A stretch of 64,000 bases of DNA from Dipteris shenzhenensis (taxonomy: Eukaryota; Polypodiophyta; Polypodiopsida; Gleicheniales). The DNA lies in the NCBI GenBank assembly GCA_047967505.1, contig CM106540.1. One strand, 5' to 3'. The position numbers and the translations under genes were made by a program. A model generated the notes under the pieces. It worked only from the letters and a program-made list of their open reading frames with translations, was not told the origin of the DNA and made no database searches. Shown in pieces: positions 48,051 through 60,740 of the stretch; the first letter of the stretch is position 1; each line of letters starts with the position of its first letter.

Positions 48051-49020
48051 TACAAAATCAAAACCGTAAGTTCATTCACATACCTTCGTTCAAAGAACAA
48101 TATGTTGTGTTTTGCAGCAGCTGTATCTATTTTATTATCCCGATGATGAACACAATCGAGATCATTAAAGACATGTATGGCATAGAAACCCAACATGATA
48201 CGTGCTGAACATTTTAGAAACCTAATGATGCTCATTGCCTTGCAACCAATGTTCGTCTTGTTCCTCTTTAGGATGACACACTATGTTCCAGATTTATCTT
48301 TGTGCCCTTCCATCTACGATTCAAACATCTATTGCAAGTTGTGGAAGCTTATGAAATATGTTGCATTTCTGTGGGAGAAACCAAATTCAAAAACTGAGAG
48401 CTAGAGGAAGACTATGTAGCTTCGAGTTGCCTAATTAATCGTGTTTCACTCTCCTATCTGCCTCCTTTACAAAGATTAACCTAAGATCACTCGCTCTAGC
48501 CCTCCGTTATGGCTCACTCATTTACCTCGCTGGCTCTAGCCTAAAATCTAAATCGCTCAAGACCCTCCACCTTCCTCGTTGTCCCTCGCTCTAGCCTCGC
48601 TCTTTGGCGAGGTATTTATAGCCTCCGTAGCTAAATTGGTTATTATGAAGATTCTTCCTATCCCTCCTTATCCGTGCCCCTTGGGCACCTATTGATGTTT
48701 GAGGGAAACGTCACAATTAGAAACACATCCAAAATAGCCATCCTTAGAGCATGCAAGAGCATGCAAAAGAGACAAAACTTCCGCAGGAAACCCAACGATA
48801 TTAAATGCAAGAACCAAAGCTCGTGCACAGATGTAAAGTCCACGGCCATGTGCGTGGATGCACATTCATAAATGTAAGGTCTTGAAAGAGCCAGGAACGG
48901 TTGATTGCTAAGAACTCGAATTCGGGACATAGAAAACCATACTATGACCGTAGGATTCCGAAAACAGACGCTTCTGCTATTTAGCACAAACCGTCAACTG
49001 GACGAATTTGCTGTCCAAAA
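48050..49020. other. Intergenic, no gene supported
   Basis: Ordinary mixed-composition DNA with short frames in all phases. A few CGCTCTAGCC(T/C) phrases repeat near 48490-48600. I see no domain, splice pattern or RNA gene. Confidence 0.5.
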
Positions 49021-49021
49021 T

Positions 49022-49363
49022 TCAAACGCCGCTGGCAGGCAACAAAGTTGAGCTTCCATGTTGCTCAAAAACAAGCGATAGAAAGGAGCAAACAGCTCGG
49101 TGGTGCTGAATAATTTCGGCAAACGCCCCGATCAACATGCTGAGATCCGCGAGAATGATACGTCCGGGCGATCTGAAGACAAACCCATTGATGAGGCCGA
49201 GAGCGATGGAAAGGAAGGGCCAGCAGACGCAAAACGGGACACGAGAGGTCGCAGCGGGGCTATTGAGGATGTGCACGACGTAGAATGATCCTATCATGTA
49301 AGAAGCGGCAAGCACCATGTTTTTGAACGCCGCTACAAGTCGCTGCTTGTTGAATACCTTCAT
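49022..49363 (-). CDS. Hypothetical small membrane protein (113 aa)
   Basis: The ATG at 49363 opens a 113-codon frame with three hydrophobic stretches at about residues 16-33 (MVLAASYMIGSFYVVHIL), 43-63 (PFCVCWPFLSIALGLINGFV) and 69-85 (IILADLSMLIGAFAEII), each long enough to cross a membrane, and no low-complexity sequence. GC content is higher than its flanks. The opposite strand also has a 62-codon frame, but it is charged and featureless. I recognise no family. It could be one exon of a larger gene or a chance frame. Confidence 0.35.
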   Translation of the reverse strand: MKVFNKQRLVAAFKNMVLAASYMIGSFYVVHILNSPAATSRVPFCVCWPFLSIALGLINGFVFRSPGRIILADLSMLIGAFAEIIQHHRAVCSFLSLVFEQHGSSTLLPASGV

Positions 49364-49379
49364 GTTTCTTGCCTTATGC

Positions 49380-50200
49380 GGAAAGACCTTCGAAGGTCCA
49401 CATTGATTCAGAGCTATGGGTAACTCATGATACCCAAAAGAAAATTATGTTCAAGAAAACTCTCTACACGCCTTTTGCATGAACGAGGTTGTTAAAAAAT
49501 CTTGCACACGCCTCGGATGATGTCTTTACGTGTAAGCAATGCAAGCCCATATCTTAGAATTTATGAGGAATTTACACCCATCTTACTACACTACCTGTCC
49601 TCCAACTACCGTGGTCAACCTATTCCAAAGGTTCTTCATCACCTCGCCCTCCATAAACATATGACGCAGATCCGCTTACACAGAGAGCAAACCACGTTAA
49701 TGCTTATCCACCTAGACAGTCTACTCAAGGGCAACCAGCCAAGCAAGGATTCAAGATAGAAAATTTTCAAGTACAAGGGCTTACACTAATTTACATGGTA
49801 TATGGATCCAAACCAACGGTTTGATCTTAAATACTTTTAAGGCTCTAACGAACATCTGGCTTCTTGTGTATGGGACACATATGTTTTTTCTAGGAAATAC
49901 ATTCACTTGTATTCTCAACTCAAATGATGTAACGTCACATGTGTTGATTTTCCCTTTCACATTCTTTTGCTATTAACAAGGGCCGGGGAGACCTCTTATT
50001 ACTATGCTCTTATTGTACAGTTATGTAATGTATAGATTTTCCCTTTCACATTGAATTCACATTATTTGCTATCAAGGAAAAGCATGCAAGGAATGGCACC
50101 TCTTTGCTATACTAGGAGGTTGCTTGACAGCTTCATGGAGGGAGTTGTGGGATTGGTGAGATCCATCTTATCAACGTAGTGCAATTATTGGAGAATAGAT
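49380..50200. other. Intergenic, no gene supported
   Basis: The TTTCCCTTTCACATT motif is repeated near 49949 and 50037 within otherwise ordinary AT-rich sequence. Nothing coding found. Confidence 0.5.
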
Positions 50201-50349
50201 CAAATTTGCCTAGACTTGAGCTTTTGGTTGTAGATTCTCATTTGACCCAATGATGTGATGCTTATCACTTTTTCTTGCTTGTTTCTCAAGCATCCAAACA
50301 ACGAGCAACCTAGTAGAAGATGTAATATTCACCTTCCAAAACACATAAA

Positions 50350-50545
50350 CAAAGATGATGGCCTCTAGCAAAGTGGACATATTAGGGAACGAGCAACATG
50401 GAAAATCCAATAATCATGTTGAGTAGTACATGATTGAAGTTTTTGTTGATGAGACATAGTCGTCAATAAAGTTGCCAATCATGATGGCCTCTAGCAAAGT
50501 GGACAAATTAGGGAATGAACAACATGGAAAGTCCAACCATGTGCA
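50350..50545. repeat. Direct repeat of about 70 bp
   Basis: GATGGCCTCTAGCAAAGTGG followed by ACA(T/A)ATTAGGGAA(C/T)GA(G/A)CAACATGGAAA(A/G)TCCAA occurs near 50357 and near 50483. On the minus strand both read DFPCCSFPN(M/L)STLLEAI, so the duplicated piece may be old coding DNA. A (CT)n run lies at 50729-50756. Confidence 0.75.
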
Positions 50546-50730
50546 TCCAATAATGCACAAGGGATAATTGACTAGTAGACTTAATAGGATAATACGTCCC
50601 CCAAAATTGAAAAAAATGTAAAAATGCATGAATTAGTTAGGATGGATCTTGAGACAGCTAAGCAACAATATAGACAAAGACAATGTAGCCTCTTCGTGAC
50701 CCCCTCCCTCGCCTTTGTCCCCCCCCCCTC

Positions 50731-50761
<31 letters not shown>

Positions 50762-50954
50762 TTATCTACCTTTATGAAACCAAGCTAAAAGAAATCATGA
50801 ATATTACATAATTGTTACATAATTGTTAGATGTCAAAATAAAAACCCTATACATAGTGTCCTGACTCAAGACAAGAAAGGAGTTTTGATTTATTGGGTTA
50901 GTGGAACTAACAAAGAGAATATTCTTTTCAGCTATCTAGTGGATGGTGGAGCTA

Positions 50955-51075
50955 CTAACATTAACATCAACATTAAAAGCATTGGTGTCTCCATTGCCAA
51001 AATCCATTGACATTAAAAGCAGTGGGTTCTCCACCATCGATGCTAAAAGCATTGGGGTCTCCATTGCCAAAATCT
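50955..51075. repeat. Short imperfect triplication
   Basis: A (T)TAAAAGCATTGG(G/T)GTCTCC(ATTGCCAAAATC) phrase occurs three times in slightly different forms between about 50970 and 51073. Confidence 0.6.
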
Positions 51076-51220
51076 AATCTCCTAATCATGATAGAAAGAG
51101 ACCCATTCATACATCTACTCGCCTAGATCAAGTTCCCACAAAAAAGTGGAAAACAATATGATTAATGAATGGCAATTGAGAGCCCTCGAGGAGTGGTGAG
51201 AGTGATACATGCCCACCACA

Positions 51221-51923
51221 TTGCAAGGGGTTGGTATCCTTTCTCTCACTCTAAGTAATAGATTGAGATGCAAATGTCCTCCTTGGGATGAGTCTATTGG
51301 TGTGAACCTTAAGGACATCTCAGTGTGTGGTCCGATGTCAAAGAGCATTGACGGGAGGTGAGAGGAGCTCTTAAGAGCCTGGTGGGTTTGAGTTGTCCAA
51401 TCAAGAGAATGTTGAGAATAGCCAGCCCTCATATGCTAAGAGTGGTAGCTCACCTAAGTGGAGGTTGTTCTCTGACAAGGGGGTGAAGCGTATCTTACTT
51501 TTTGATGTTGAAAGAAGAGCACAGAAGTCAAAGCAAAAGGGTAGGTAGTGAGTTTGGTACAAGCAAGGGGTTGGTATTCACATTGCAAGGGGTTGGTATC
51601 GTTTCTCTCACTCTAAGTAGTATATTGAGATGCAAACGTCCTCATTGGGATGAGTCTCTTGGTGTGAGCCTTAACAACATCTCAGAGTGTGGTCCGATGT
51701 CGAAGAGCATTGATGGGAGGTGAGAGCTCTTAAGAGCATGGTGGGTTTGAGTTGTCCAATCAAGAGAATGTTGAGAATAGCCAGCCCTCATATGCTGAGA
51801 GTCGTAGCTCACCTAAGTGGAGGTTGTTCTCTGACAAGGAGGCGAAGTATATCTTACTTTTTGATGTTGCAAGAAGAGCATGGGAGTCAAAGCAAAAGGG
51901 TAGGCGGTGAGTTTGGTACAAGC
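51221..51923. repeat. Tandem duplication, units of about 345-360 bp
   Basis: TTGCAAGGGGTTGGTATC at 51221 recurs at 51583, and the following sequence (GAGATGCAAA.GTCCTC, GGTCCGATGTC.AAGAGCATTG, GTTGTCCAATCAAGAGAATG, GGAGGTTGTTCTCTGACAAG, AGTTTGGTACAAGCA) is repeated in the same order to about 51923. Differences are scattered substitutions. No intact frame spans a unit, although short frames read protein-like. 51930-53950 holds nothing I can call. Confidence 0.9.
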
Positions 51924-53959
51924 ATCCCTTTTTTTGTGAGGTCCTCATGGATAGTACTACATGAGAGTGACAAATGCAAGAATAGCCTCACCAATTGAAG
52001 CAACCCTATAACTAGTACAAATTGCCCTATGAATAATTAACCAAAGTAGACATGACTATTTTCTAGTATATTCCTATCCCATATTCTCTTAAACCTTGCC
52101 TTCGGGTAAATTCCTATTCCATATTCTTATAAATCTTACCTTCCATATCCTTGCAGGATCCCTTGTCAACCATTTTTTATTGAAGGACTCATCAGAGACA
52201 CCATAGGGTGACCCAACTTTATGCAACCCCTAGATCACTCTATCCACAGTGACTATGAAATCTTCTATGATGCTTGCATCATATGATAGAGATTATTCTA
52301 CTACAACATACTTGAGACAGTGTTGTCAGTTCTTTTGGGTTAGTGACACTCTTTTTTGTCACCATCAATTGTGTCGATCTACTTTACATTTGAACTCTTT
52401 TACAAATCAACTACACAATCCACAAAGAACTATGGCATGTTTAACTTGGATATGTTCAGCATGTAGCCTATTGGAGGATCGGGGAAGAGAATGGATTGCA
52501 CAAGATAGGTAGCTGTAAATTATGCACTATACACTATATACTATACACCATGTTGTATTGAATATAAACTTGAACGTATACACCCTTAGGGTTAGTGCAA
52601 TTTATAGTCTTAACACTCCCTCTTAAATTGCATTGGGTAAGTAGAGGGTGCATGTACAAGACTTTCTTTGCATATGATGCAAGCAAAACTAAAAAAGAAA
52701 TTGAAAAGTAATCATAGTATGTGCATGTGTGAGCATAGTGACTACACAGTAGAAGTGGGTACAATGAACACACCCTAAAATAAATCTTGTACATATTTGT
52801 GAATTTCCCCTTCTTAAGTTGTAGCTCATCCTTTGCCTGTAGGAACAAAACCCAAAGAATAAACTGAAGGGATGAGGGAGAAATGCCAACGAAAATACAG
52901 TCCACCTTACCAAACATTAATCGATCAAACAATGACTATGTGAATGATTGTATGCTATGGAGAGATAAGTAAAAGCTAAGCATGTCAAGGATCTTTGCAA
53001 ACTATGAAGCTGCTCTATATCTAGGTGTGAGGCTGGATGTCAAATCTTGATAGTCTAACATCAATGAACATAAGGATCACATAGTATACGGAAATCCATG
53101 AGGAGAGAGCTATAACAAATGGCAAAGATATAGATTGAGCAGCCTAGCGACCTAAATGATTAGGTGAGAAGATCAAGATTTAGAATTGAGACCAATCAAG
53201 ACATCAATGAATTAGCCCGTGTGCTAGAATCCATAAGTAGAGGCCATGGTTGCAAATTCCATCTGTTGCATTAGATTCAAAAGATCTCAACCCCTTTGTT
53301 CCAACTTCAAATCTAATTTGTGAAAGCTCTATATTGAGAGCAATTTTGGAAGAACTAGTGATGTGAGTAATTTTATTCTTCAAAGTTTCTCAAGCTTTTT
53401 TTGTCTAAGGGAGAGAGAAACAATCTAGACCATTGATCCAGATTGAATGAGATGATGAATTTGGCAAACAGAATCATTTTTCCTTTTCACCCCCCCAAAA
53501 CACATGCTTTTCTTATAGCATATGTACAAAGGGTCAACCACATGCATCAATTAGGCCACATATTTACTCTAATTGTGCTTGTATTCTCATATGCTTTAGT
53601 TTTATGAAATCGACATGTACATAAGCACTCTTTGTAATTTTGGAGTAGAAATTGCCCTTGACAATCCAATAAGTCAAGAGGTAAGACCCTCCTTTGTATC
53701 TCATTGCCATCATTCAAAGGAATTCCCTCATTGCCCATGGAGGAAAGTTTTTTTAATAATAATATTACAAAGAAAAGAACTTTTTGTTAATGTTTGAAAA
53801 CCAACCATATAAATTAGTTGCCCATAAGAAACTGATCGTGGGAACATAAGGAATAAAACTAGTTGGAAAGAAGAAACCATCCTAATTTCAAAGAACCCAA
53901 CTCATTTCCTAGGGACTCTCTGAACTAGGGGCTAACAACCATCGGGGCAGACTATACAA

Positions 53960-55531
53960 CTAGTGAATACCTCGTGGCATGAGAGTATAGAAATGCATGT
54001 AGGCCAAGCCTTGTAGAAACGCTCTCACCTTTTGGTGGTCTCTCGAGATCCTAACATCCCGTGCTTTGTTGTCATGTAGGGTGTAGATGATATCCTGCCA
54101 AATGGCAACCAAAGTGGCTACAATAGATGGAACGAGGTGCTCTTCCATCACCACGCTGTAGTGCACAACCTAGACGTTCCACATTGTGATACTATCCACC
54201 ACTATCTCTACACATTGTCCTTTGGAGAGGAGGGGACAATGTTGGGTCGGTGGTATCACCTCATGCAGCACTATCCTGAAGATGCATTGTCCATATATCC
54301 TATAAGCTAGGGAGATCCCATCAATTGAGAATGCTTGGCCCCCCTCTATCAACAAGCCACCTTGCCCCACATGAAATCCCTTTGAATACTCTGCACCCAA
54401 GCCACAATCCAAAGAGAGCCCACCAACCATATCCTCTATGCACTAAGACAGTTCCATATGCACTAAGCTATCAACTCAATAACTCATTTAGCACAATGGT
54501 GACACCATCCATCCCCCCCACATCTACTCTAGCCATGGGTCGATGGGAAGGCTCCCATGGGCAACCATCCAAAAGTAATATGAAATATTTTTTGATGATT
54601 GATTGGACCATAATCGTGTCCAAAATCTAGATCTGACATCTCAGACACCTACTGCTTATCCCAATGTCACGCTCTCACCAGACTCCACACCATCACCTGT
54701 AATTGTAGATGCCATGTGTTGCGTATGAAAAAAAAAGCCACTTGCATGGCCAAAACCACACTCCTACATACCAATAAGCCTCATAAGCTGATGGCCCTCC
54801 TAAAGGTGCCACCATTGCATGTCCTAGCTTGAATTGTGTCTTGGGTTGATGGAAAACTCCGAGAAAACTCCTTGCCCAACTGGCCCATGACTCTGGTCAT
54901 CTTCCACTAAATTGCATCTAGACTCATATCCATCTCCACGTCCCCCATACCCACTAGCTGAACAAACCCTCCTAACCCCAATCTAAAGAAATGAGCATGG
55001 TCCTTGTGCCTATACATAATCCTCAAGGGTACCTCTAACCTAGGGCATAAATTATCGCCTTGATTTCCCTCATCCGCGAGCTGGCACCATGTAGATGAGA
55101 GATGGCCTCAACTTGCTCCTCTACCCTCTCTCTAAAAGATTGTACCAAATACTAAAATAATTGGGTGGCAGCTATCCCACTATGCCCTTTTTATGAGTCC
55201 TCTAATTGAGCATAAGACCATCCTGATCCCAAATCTCAAGGCACCAAATAAGAGCTTGTGTGTAGTCTTGATGGTGACTCATGTGTCGTGGGAAGCTCAC
55301 TAGCATTGAGGCACCCCTCCTTGACTCCCATGGTAAGGAGAAATGGAAAGGCTCATCATCCACTTGTGTCATGCAAGCAGCTTTTGGATTATTGCGGTGT
55401 GACTCCACAAGAGGAAGAGGGGGAGGGGAGAATGGAGAAGAGAAGGGGAAGGGGAAGGGAAAAGAGGAATGAAGAAGGGGAAGAGGGAGTGACCACAAAG
55501 GCACTATGATAGGAAACAAGAGAACACTCAA
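53960..55531 (-). pseudogene. Decayed coding region, unknown family (C-terminal part)
   Basis: One frame on the minus strand (shared by the 55531-55202, 54430-54170 and 54166-53960 stretches) is protein-like between stops: GWWALFGLWL-type shadow frames give way to MVGGLSLDCGLGAEYSKGFH, IYGQCIFRIVLHEVIPPTQH, then EEHLVPSIVATLVAIWQDII and FLQGLAYMHFYTLMPRG before the end at 53960. Around 55000-55140 another frame reads VEEQVEAISHLHGASSRMRE, coiled-coil-like. Interruptions are mostly TAG and TGA plus a few frameshifts. Possibly the C-terminal part of the same ancient protein as the next entries. Not recognised. Confidence 0.4.
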
Positions 55532-56149
55532 GACAACTCATGGGAGAGAAAGAGAGCTTATATTCTGAAATGTGTGCATACAACAATGAAGACCAAACTC
55601 AAACCTTTGGCCTTTTTACATTCCACCTTTGGAAGGGAAGATCAACCCTATTTCTATTTTTTCTTACCACTCTCTCTCTCTTTCTTATTTTTACAAGGCA
55701 CTTGGGCTCATACAGATATTGCTATTGTTTCTTACCTCTCTCTCTCTTTATTATTTTTACAAGGCAATTGGGCGCATATGACTCCCACATAGATTTCATT
55801 ATATTCCTTCCATTATCTCCCTATTCTCTGCGCTATCTTGCAAAACATATCATTGTTAATTGTGTTGATTAACATGGCCCCCTTCCTATTAACAATCCAT
55901 CCGTGGATTGGATGTGGTGCATAATGTTGAACTTGAGGGCATTGTTCATTATCCTATGGAGGTCAAAGAGTCTTTGGGAGATATAGAAAAATGGATGAAG
56001 AGTAGCCAAAGTGTTAGTCATAGATGTCTTCAAAGGTCTGGATGTGGTGACCATGAAGATTTCTGACACGTAAGTATAGCCACATAACTTGGGGGAATTG
56101 AGGGCCTGTGTTGAGGTCGAAGACTATTTCCGAAGGGAGCCATTGAAGT

Positions 56150-56870
56150 TTTTCTTCCATTGTGGGCTCATTTGTAGGGATGCCCCAAAATGATCAGAAG
56201 TCAAAAAAAGTGCATGGTTGCCACAATGGCTGGATCAAGGACTTCAGCAAAAGTGGTGTTGAGCTCCTCCATTTGTATGCTGAGACCATAGTAGGTAGCC
56301 ACCTTTGGAAAATTGAGTTGGGGGAAGTAGATGATGTTGGTGTCTGAGGCTTTCAAGGCATTAAAGTCCTTCCACATGCCGAGTTTTCAAAGAGGCATGT
56401 AAGTGGGTCCAACTCACTCACAGTCGTGCTCGACCAAGTAGTACATTCCCCAAAATGCCTCGTGCTTTAAATATGGGAGCATCCATTTAGGTTGGAGCTT
56501 TGCTTCCCTGTCTGTAGTTGGCATCTTGCCAATATCCAAAAGGATGTAGCCACTGTGTGTCTCCCAAGGGTTGGTCCTGAGCCATTTGCGGAATCTTTTC
56601 TATAGGAATTTGGTGAGGGTGCAAAATTCTATTAAATCCTTCCTTTTGAGTTGGAAACTTTGCAAGTTCCCCTGCCACCTATTGACGTTGGAAATGTCTT
56701 TGAGCATCTTGAAGGAGGTGATCACTTGGTACCAAGTGTTGTGATTGGGTGGGGTTTTCTACAATAAGGTTTCCTCTTCTTCTATCAGATCTTCATTCAT
56801 CTTCTTGGTATTTTTTTCATCGTCAAAAGCCTCAACGTCCATGAAGACCATGGGCTTTATTATTTGGTAC
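56150..56870 (-). pseudogene. Decayed coding region, unknown family (middle part)
   Basis: A single minus-strand frame from about 56870 reads PMVFMDVEAFDDEKNTKKMN, DLIEEEETLL, TWYQVITSFKMLKDISNVNR, IGKMPTTDREAKLQPKWMLP, YLKHEAFWGMYYLVEHDCE, FNALKASDTNIIYFPQLNFP and EELNTTFAEVLDPAIVATMH. It is interrupted only by TAG or TGA (after ETLL, KFL, HDCE and MPL) and no frameshift is needed over about 700 bp. Amphipathic, charged and clearly once coding, but I do not recognise it. Confidence 0.5.
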
Positions 56871-57649
56871 CATGCTGTGTGACCAAATCTTTTGGACTGT
56901 CTAGACCAACATACTCATGCAGTATCATAAGTTGTGAGTGTGTGGTGGTGGTGTGGATTGAAGTGGGTCTAGAGGCAACAATAGTAGTAGGAGTTAGACC
57001 GGCAGTTGGTGTGGGGCCTTGGTAATAGTGTTGGGGGTAGCGCGAGTAGAATCAAAATTTCCCATGCTATGTTATCATTTACTTCTTGGAGATTAGTGGG
57101 GTAAGCCACATGCAAATCATCAAACTAGATAAAGACAGTTTGGAGCATGATCTATATGGCTCTCACAACTATATTAAAAAGCATTATTATGCCGATAGGC
57201 TAATATTGTGAACTATTGTATGAAGTAAGGGATCTAGATACATACTCAGCTTCTTGCAGGCCATATTGCTGCAACCACCCAAGACCTTTGATCAAGGAAT
57301 GTGAATTGTAGGGTATGTCCTGGAAGTCCTTGGCTTCAAGAGTTCTAAGATAGGCCTATCATATGGGAAGGAATCTTGAAGGATCTGATGCCAACCCATA
57401 AAAATGTAAATAATTGGGTGGGTGTCAAGTTTGAGGATGTCCAAGTCATCCTCCAAAACGACATCCTCATGGAAGTAGGCTACCATGGCTATAATAGGTG
57501 GGCATAGGTGGAAGTATGGAAGAGGAGGAGGTGGAATTTGACAAAGAGGAGGGGGTTGGAGAAGTTGATCATGTTGTGTGGCAGCGGTGGTGAGTGTGTG
57601 TAAGTAGCAGTTGAAGATGTCTTCAACTATGCCTAGTGCAAGTGTGAGT

Positions 57650-58620
57650 GAGGAAGCATTTGTTAACGCTAATAGGATCTATGAGTAGAGCTCATCATGG
57701 TCCTATTCTTGAGGGGGTGACACTGCGATAGCTTGGCTAGAGCTGCTCCTCGAGTCTGATATTTTGGTCATGCTTTTGAGTAGCCAGGGGATGGAGCTAC
57801 TCAATCTGGCATGCCTATTGTATCTATTGATTTTGTGCAACCAAAGATCAAGCTTGGAGGACCTTATACTACTCTTGATCCATGGTGGCCTAATGTTGAA
57901 GTGCCTCATATTGTGCAACTAAGGACTCTTCCTTTGATTGTTCTATACCAAGGGTGAGGTCCATTTGCTTGGGCTCACTCTAGTGCCTCAATCATTTTGC
58001 ACTCCACCTATTCTTTGTCCCAGTAGCTCTTGTTTGTGGATCCTTGAAAGACGAGCCACGTGTGCATTGAAAGATTTTCGGTAAACAAACTCTGTCTTTT
58101 TAGTTAGGATATCTTTGGCCCTTTGGGCCATAGAGAACAGGGCGTCCATCTACTATTTTTCCTGTTTTGAGGTGTCCCTGTTTGTTTCCATGAGGCGAGT
58201 ATAGCACTCAAGACAAGAATAGTCATCCTAGGTGCAATGGGTAAGGGCTTCCATCTAGCCACCCACTTTTCTCCTTCTGGTTGCTGTTGTTGCTTCCACT
58301 ATTGGGCCTCTTCTTTTTTCTACTACTGCTTTGTGCTAGCCATGGTAGTGATGAGTTCTTTGATGGAGATATTGATGGCTTGGCCTTCACTTCCTTGGCC
58401 TGCACCTGATGGATGGATTGGGGATTCAGAGCGCTGGAAGTCATGGGAGAGGTCATCGAGAGGAGTGTCTTTAGGGGGTGGTGGTCTCTCCATGGTTTTG
58501 GTAGCATCTCTCTGTGCCTATTCCCTTTTCTTCTATTGGATCATTCTGTTGGCCACTTGTAGCTTGGCACCGATCATGGCTTGGGTTTCTTAAGATGAGC
58601 AACTAGACTCTCCTTTGATC
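57650..58620 (-). pseudogene. Decayed Gln-rich coiled-coil coding region
   Basis: From about 58600 the minus strand reads QAMIGAKLQVANRMIQ, then after TAG codons AQRDATKTMERPPPPKDTPL, DDLSHDFQRSESPIHPSG, AINISIKELITTMASTKQ, two TAGs, and KQQQQPEGEKWVARWKP. After a frame change near 58230 it continues PQTRATGTKNRW, EESLVAQYEALQH, SLVAQNQ and HDQNIRLEEQL. Stops are almost all TAG placed where Gln would continue the Gln-rich pattern, for example beside CAG-CAG runs. The protein would be a long Gln-rich coiled coil, N-terminal to the preceding two entries. It may be the gag-like part of an unknown element or a large host gene. Confidence 0.5.
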
Positions 58621-59746
58621 TTTTTCTTTGGAGAAGGTGTCATCTTTGTGAGGGTAGTCTATGTCGATGCTGGAACTGGCACTAGGGAGCTATCTTTTGT
58701 TGCATCATCATAGGTGTCCACCAATAGCAGTTGGGTCCCGAACAAGTGCACCATGATTGGCATAAAAGGCATTAGGTTGCCAATTTTGTACTAGGCATGG
58801 CCGCATATAGTAGAAACCTCATCTACAAATAATTTTCCTAGTTGGTTAGTTTGGGTTGGTATAGTCGGGATAGCATATTGAGATTTATAGCATTGTGTTG
58901 CTCCGTGAGGCAAACGGGGTTATGATGTTCATCACCCTAGTAGCCTTAGTGATGGTGGTGGGGTTCTAAATAGCCTCAATTGGTACACTGCCCCTATGCT
59001 TCATTGTGGAGTAATTGATTAGGCCCATTAATCATTTCTCCATTTGGCACAGTTGTACAAAAGGTGTATGGCTAGAACAGGGAGACCGCATGATATTTAT
59101 TGTAAACTGATAGTGTTGCACATTGCCAGCTTCATCTTCCCCAGGAGGTAGTACTTTTAAGAAAACAATACGTCTGTGCTCAAGAGATAACACGATCTCG
59201 TATGCAAGAGAGAAAAGAAGATAGTATCGAGAATCAAAATTTTGATTACTGTAAAACTGATACAATACATGGCGCTGCCTCCCAGCCGTGCGCTCCTGTG
59301 TGAGAAGCTTGGATGGCATGCTGGAAACATTAGAGGACGGAGGTTAGATGCTAAGGAATCAGGGTTGCTGTAGCTAGTGATGATGATGGGCTTCACGGGC
59401 TTGCTCTTATATAGCCACCAGTCGTAATCGGTTAGACCCAATTGGGAGACCGAACCAGTCGGCCCAATTGGTCCTGAAATAGGCCACCGACCACACGTTA
59501 GAACTGTGGTGCAGAATAGAGCAACTGACCTATGGACTCCCTTCGCATCCGGGATCATTTGGGGCTCCAAATGGGCCCCGCAGTCCAACAGTGGGCTACC
59601 TCGAGAAATGCTCCATCTACCCTCAGTGCGGTCAGTCATGGGATGCCTTCCTGCTTTTGCATGTAGCCTAGTTGGTAGTGTGCCAACTCTTTCTGAAGCC
59701 GTCCAGCCATCAGGCCACACATGGCCCCCATCTGGTGTCCAAACTA

Positions 59747-59751
59747 GGACC
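59747..59751. repeat. Target site duplication, left copy (GGACC)
   Basis: GGACC directly before TGTTGG; the matching copy is at 60736-60740. Confidence 0.85.
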
Positions 59752-60735
59752 TGTTGGGATATCTCAAGGTGTATGCCTCAGGCACACCTTATGTTTCTAT
59801 GTGTGAGTGCTAGAGGCACAGTTAGGTGCCCACAAGCACAGTTAGGTGGTGGAAAAGCCACATAGGATGATTGAGTGAATCTAGGAGCAGATTGAGGAGA
59901 TGATTGTGGAGCTTTGAGGTCATCAGTGATGTCAGTGACCTTGTATGAGGTGCCTACTTAAGGACCTCTTTCTTCTTCTTGCAAAGCCAAAGCAAAGACA
60001 GAAAATGCAAATCTACTTACAGTGAATGAGCCTCCACAAGATGAGGCATCCTTTGAAGATTATGGATTTTAACTCATCTCTATGTATGCTCCAGATCTCT
60101 CTTTTTATGTCAAGGTACTCAGCCTAGATAGTCCTCCAAAATGAATGAAAATAAACTATTGTGTGTCGTGTGTTTTGTAAACACCTCTGGTCACCTTATG
60201 ATGTAGGCCATGTGTATGTTTTGCTCCATGGTACCTCCTGCAGACATTGTGTGCATGTACATGCAGGGGAGATAACCATTGGAAGGTCTTTTTTTATCCC
60301 TTTTTTGTTTACCTTACACCCAAGGGAACTTGCTAGCATGAGAACCTAGCCATAGATTAATCCTTGACCACCATGAGATGGCATGAGAAACTATGAGACT
60401 AGATGTATCCTTGACATAGCCTGAGGCATTCCCTTGAGGGGGGGTTTGTTGGGATATCTCAAGGTGTATGCCTCAAGCACACCTTATGTTTCTATGTGTG
60501 AGTGCTAGAGGCACAGTTAGGTGCCCACAAGCATAGTTAGGTGGTGGAAAAGTCACATAGGATGATTGAGTGAATCTAGGAGCAGATTGAGGAGATGATT
60601 GTGGAGCTTTGAGGTCATCAGTGATGTCAGTGACCTTGTATGAGGTGCCTACTTAAGGACCTCTTTCTTCTTCATTCTATATGCAAGTATTCTGATTTTG
60701 TGTCCACTCTACTCTTTCCTTTCAGTATTCCAACA
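59752..60735 (+). mobile_element. Nonautonomous (TRIM-like) LTR element nested in the copia LTR
   Basis: A 984-bp element with LTRs starting TGTTGGGATATCTCAAGG at 59752 and 60447. The 3' LTR is 289 bp and ends CCAACA at 60735, so the ends form the inverted repeat TGTTGG/CCAACA. A perfect 5-bp target duplication GGACC lies at 59747-59751 and 60736-60740. A polypurine tract TTGAGGGGGGG precedes the 3' LTR (60434-60444). The 5' LTR matches the 3' LTR collinearly for 227 bp (59752-59978) and then stops, so its U5 end and any primer-binding site are missing. The 470-bp interior has no coding capacity. Confidence 0.9.
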
Positions 60736-60740
60736 GGACC
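60736..60740. repeat. Target site duplication, right copy (GGACC)
   Basis: GGACC directly after CCAACA; the matching copy is at 59747-59751. Confidence 0.85.

Noticed and set aside
59157-59720. 187-codon minus-strand frame
   Set aside because: It lies within the copia LTR, over its TATA and leader, so it is not expected to code.
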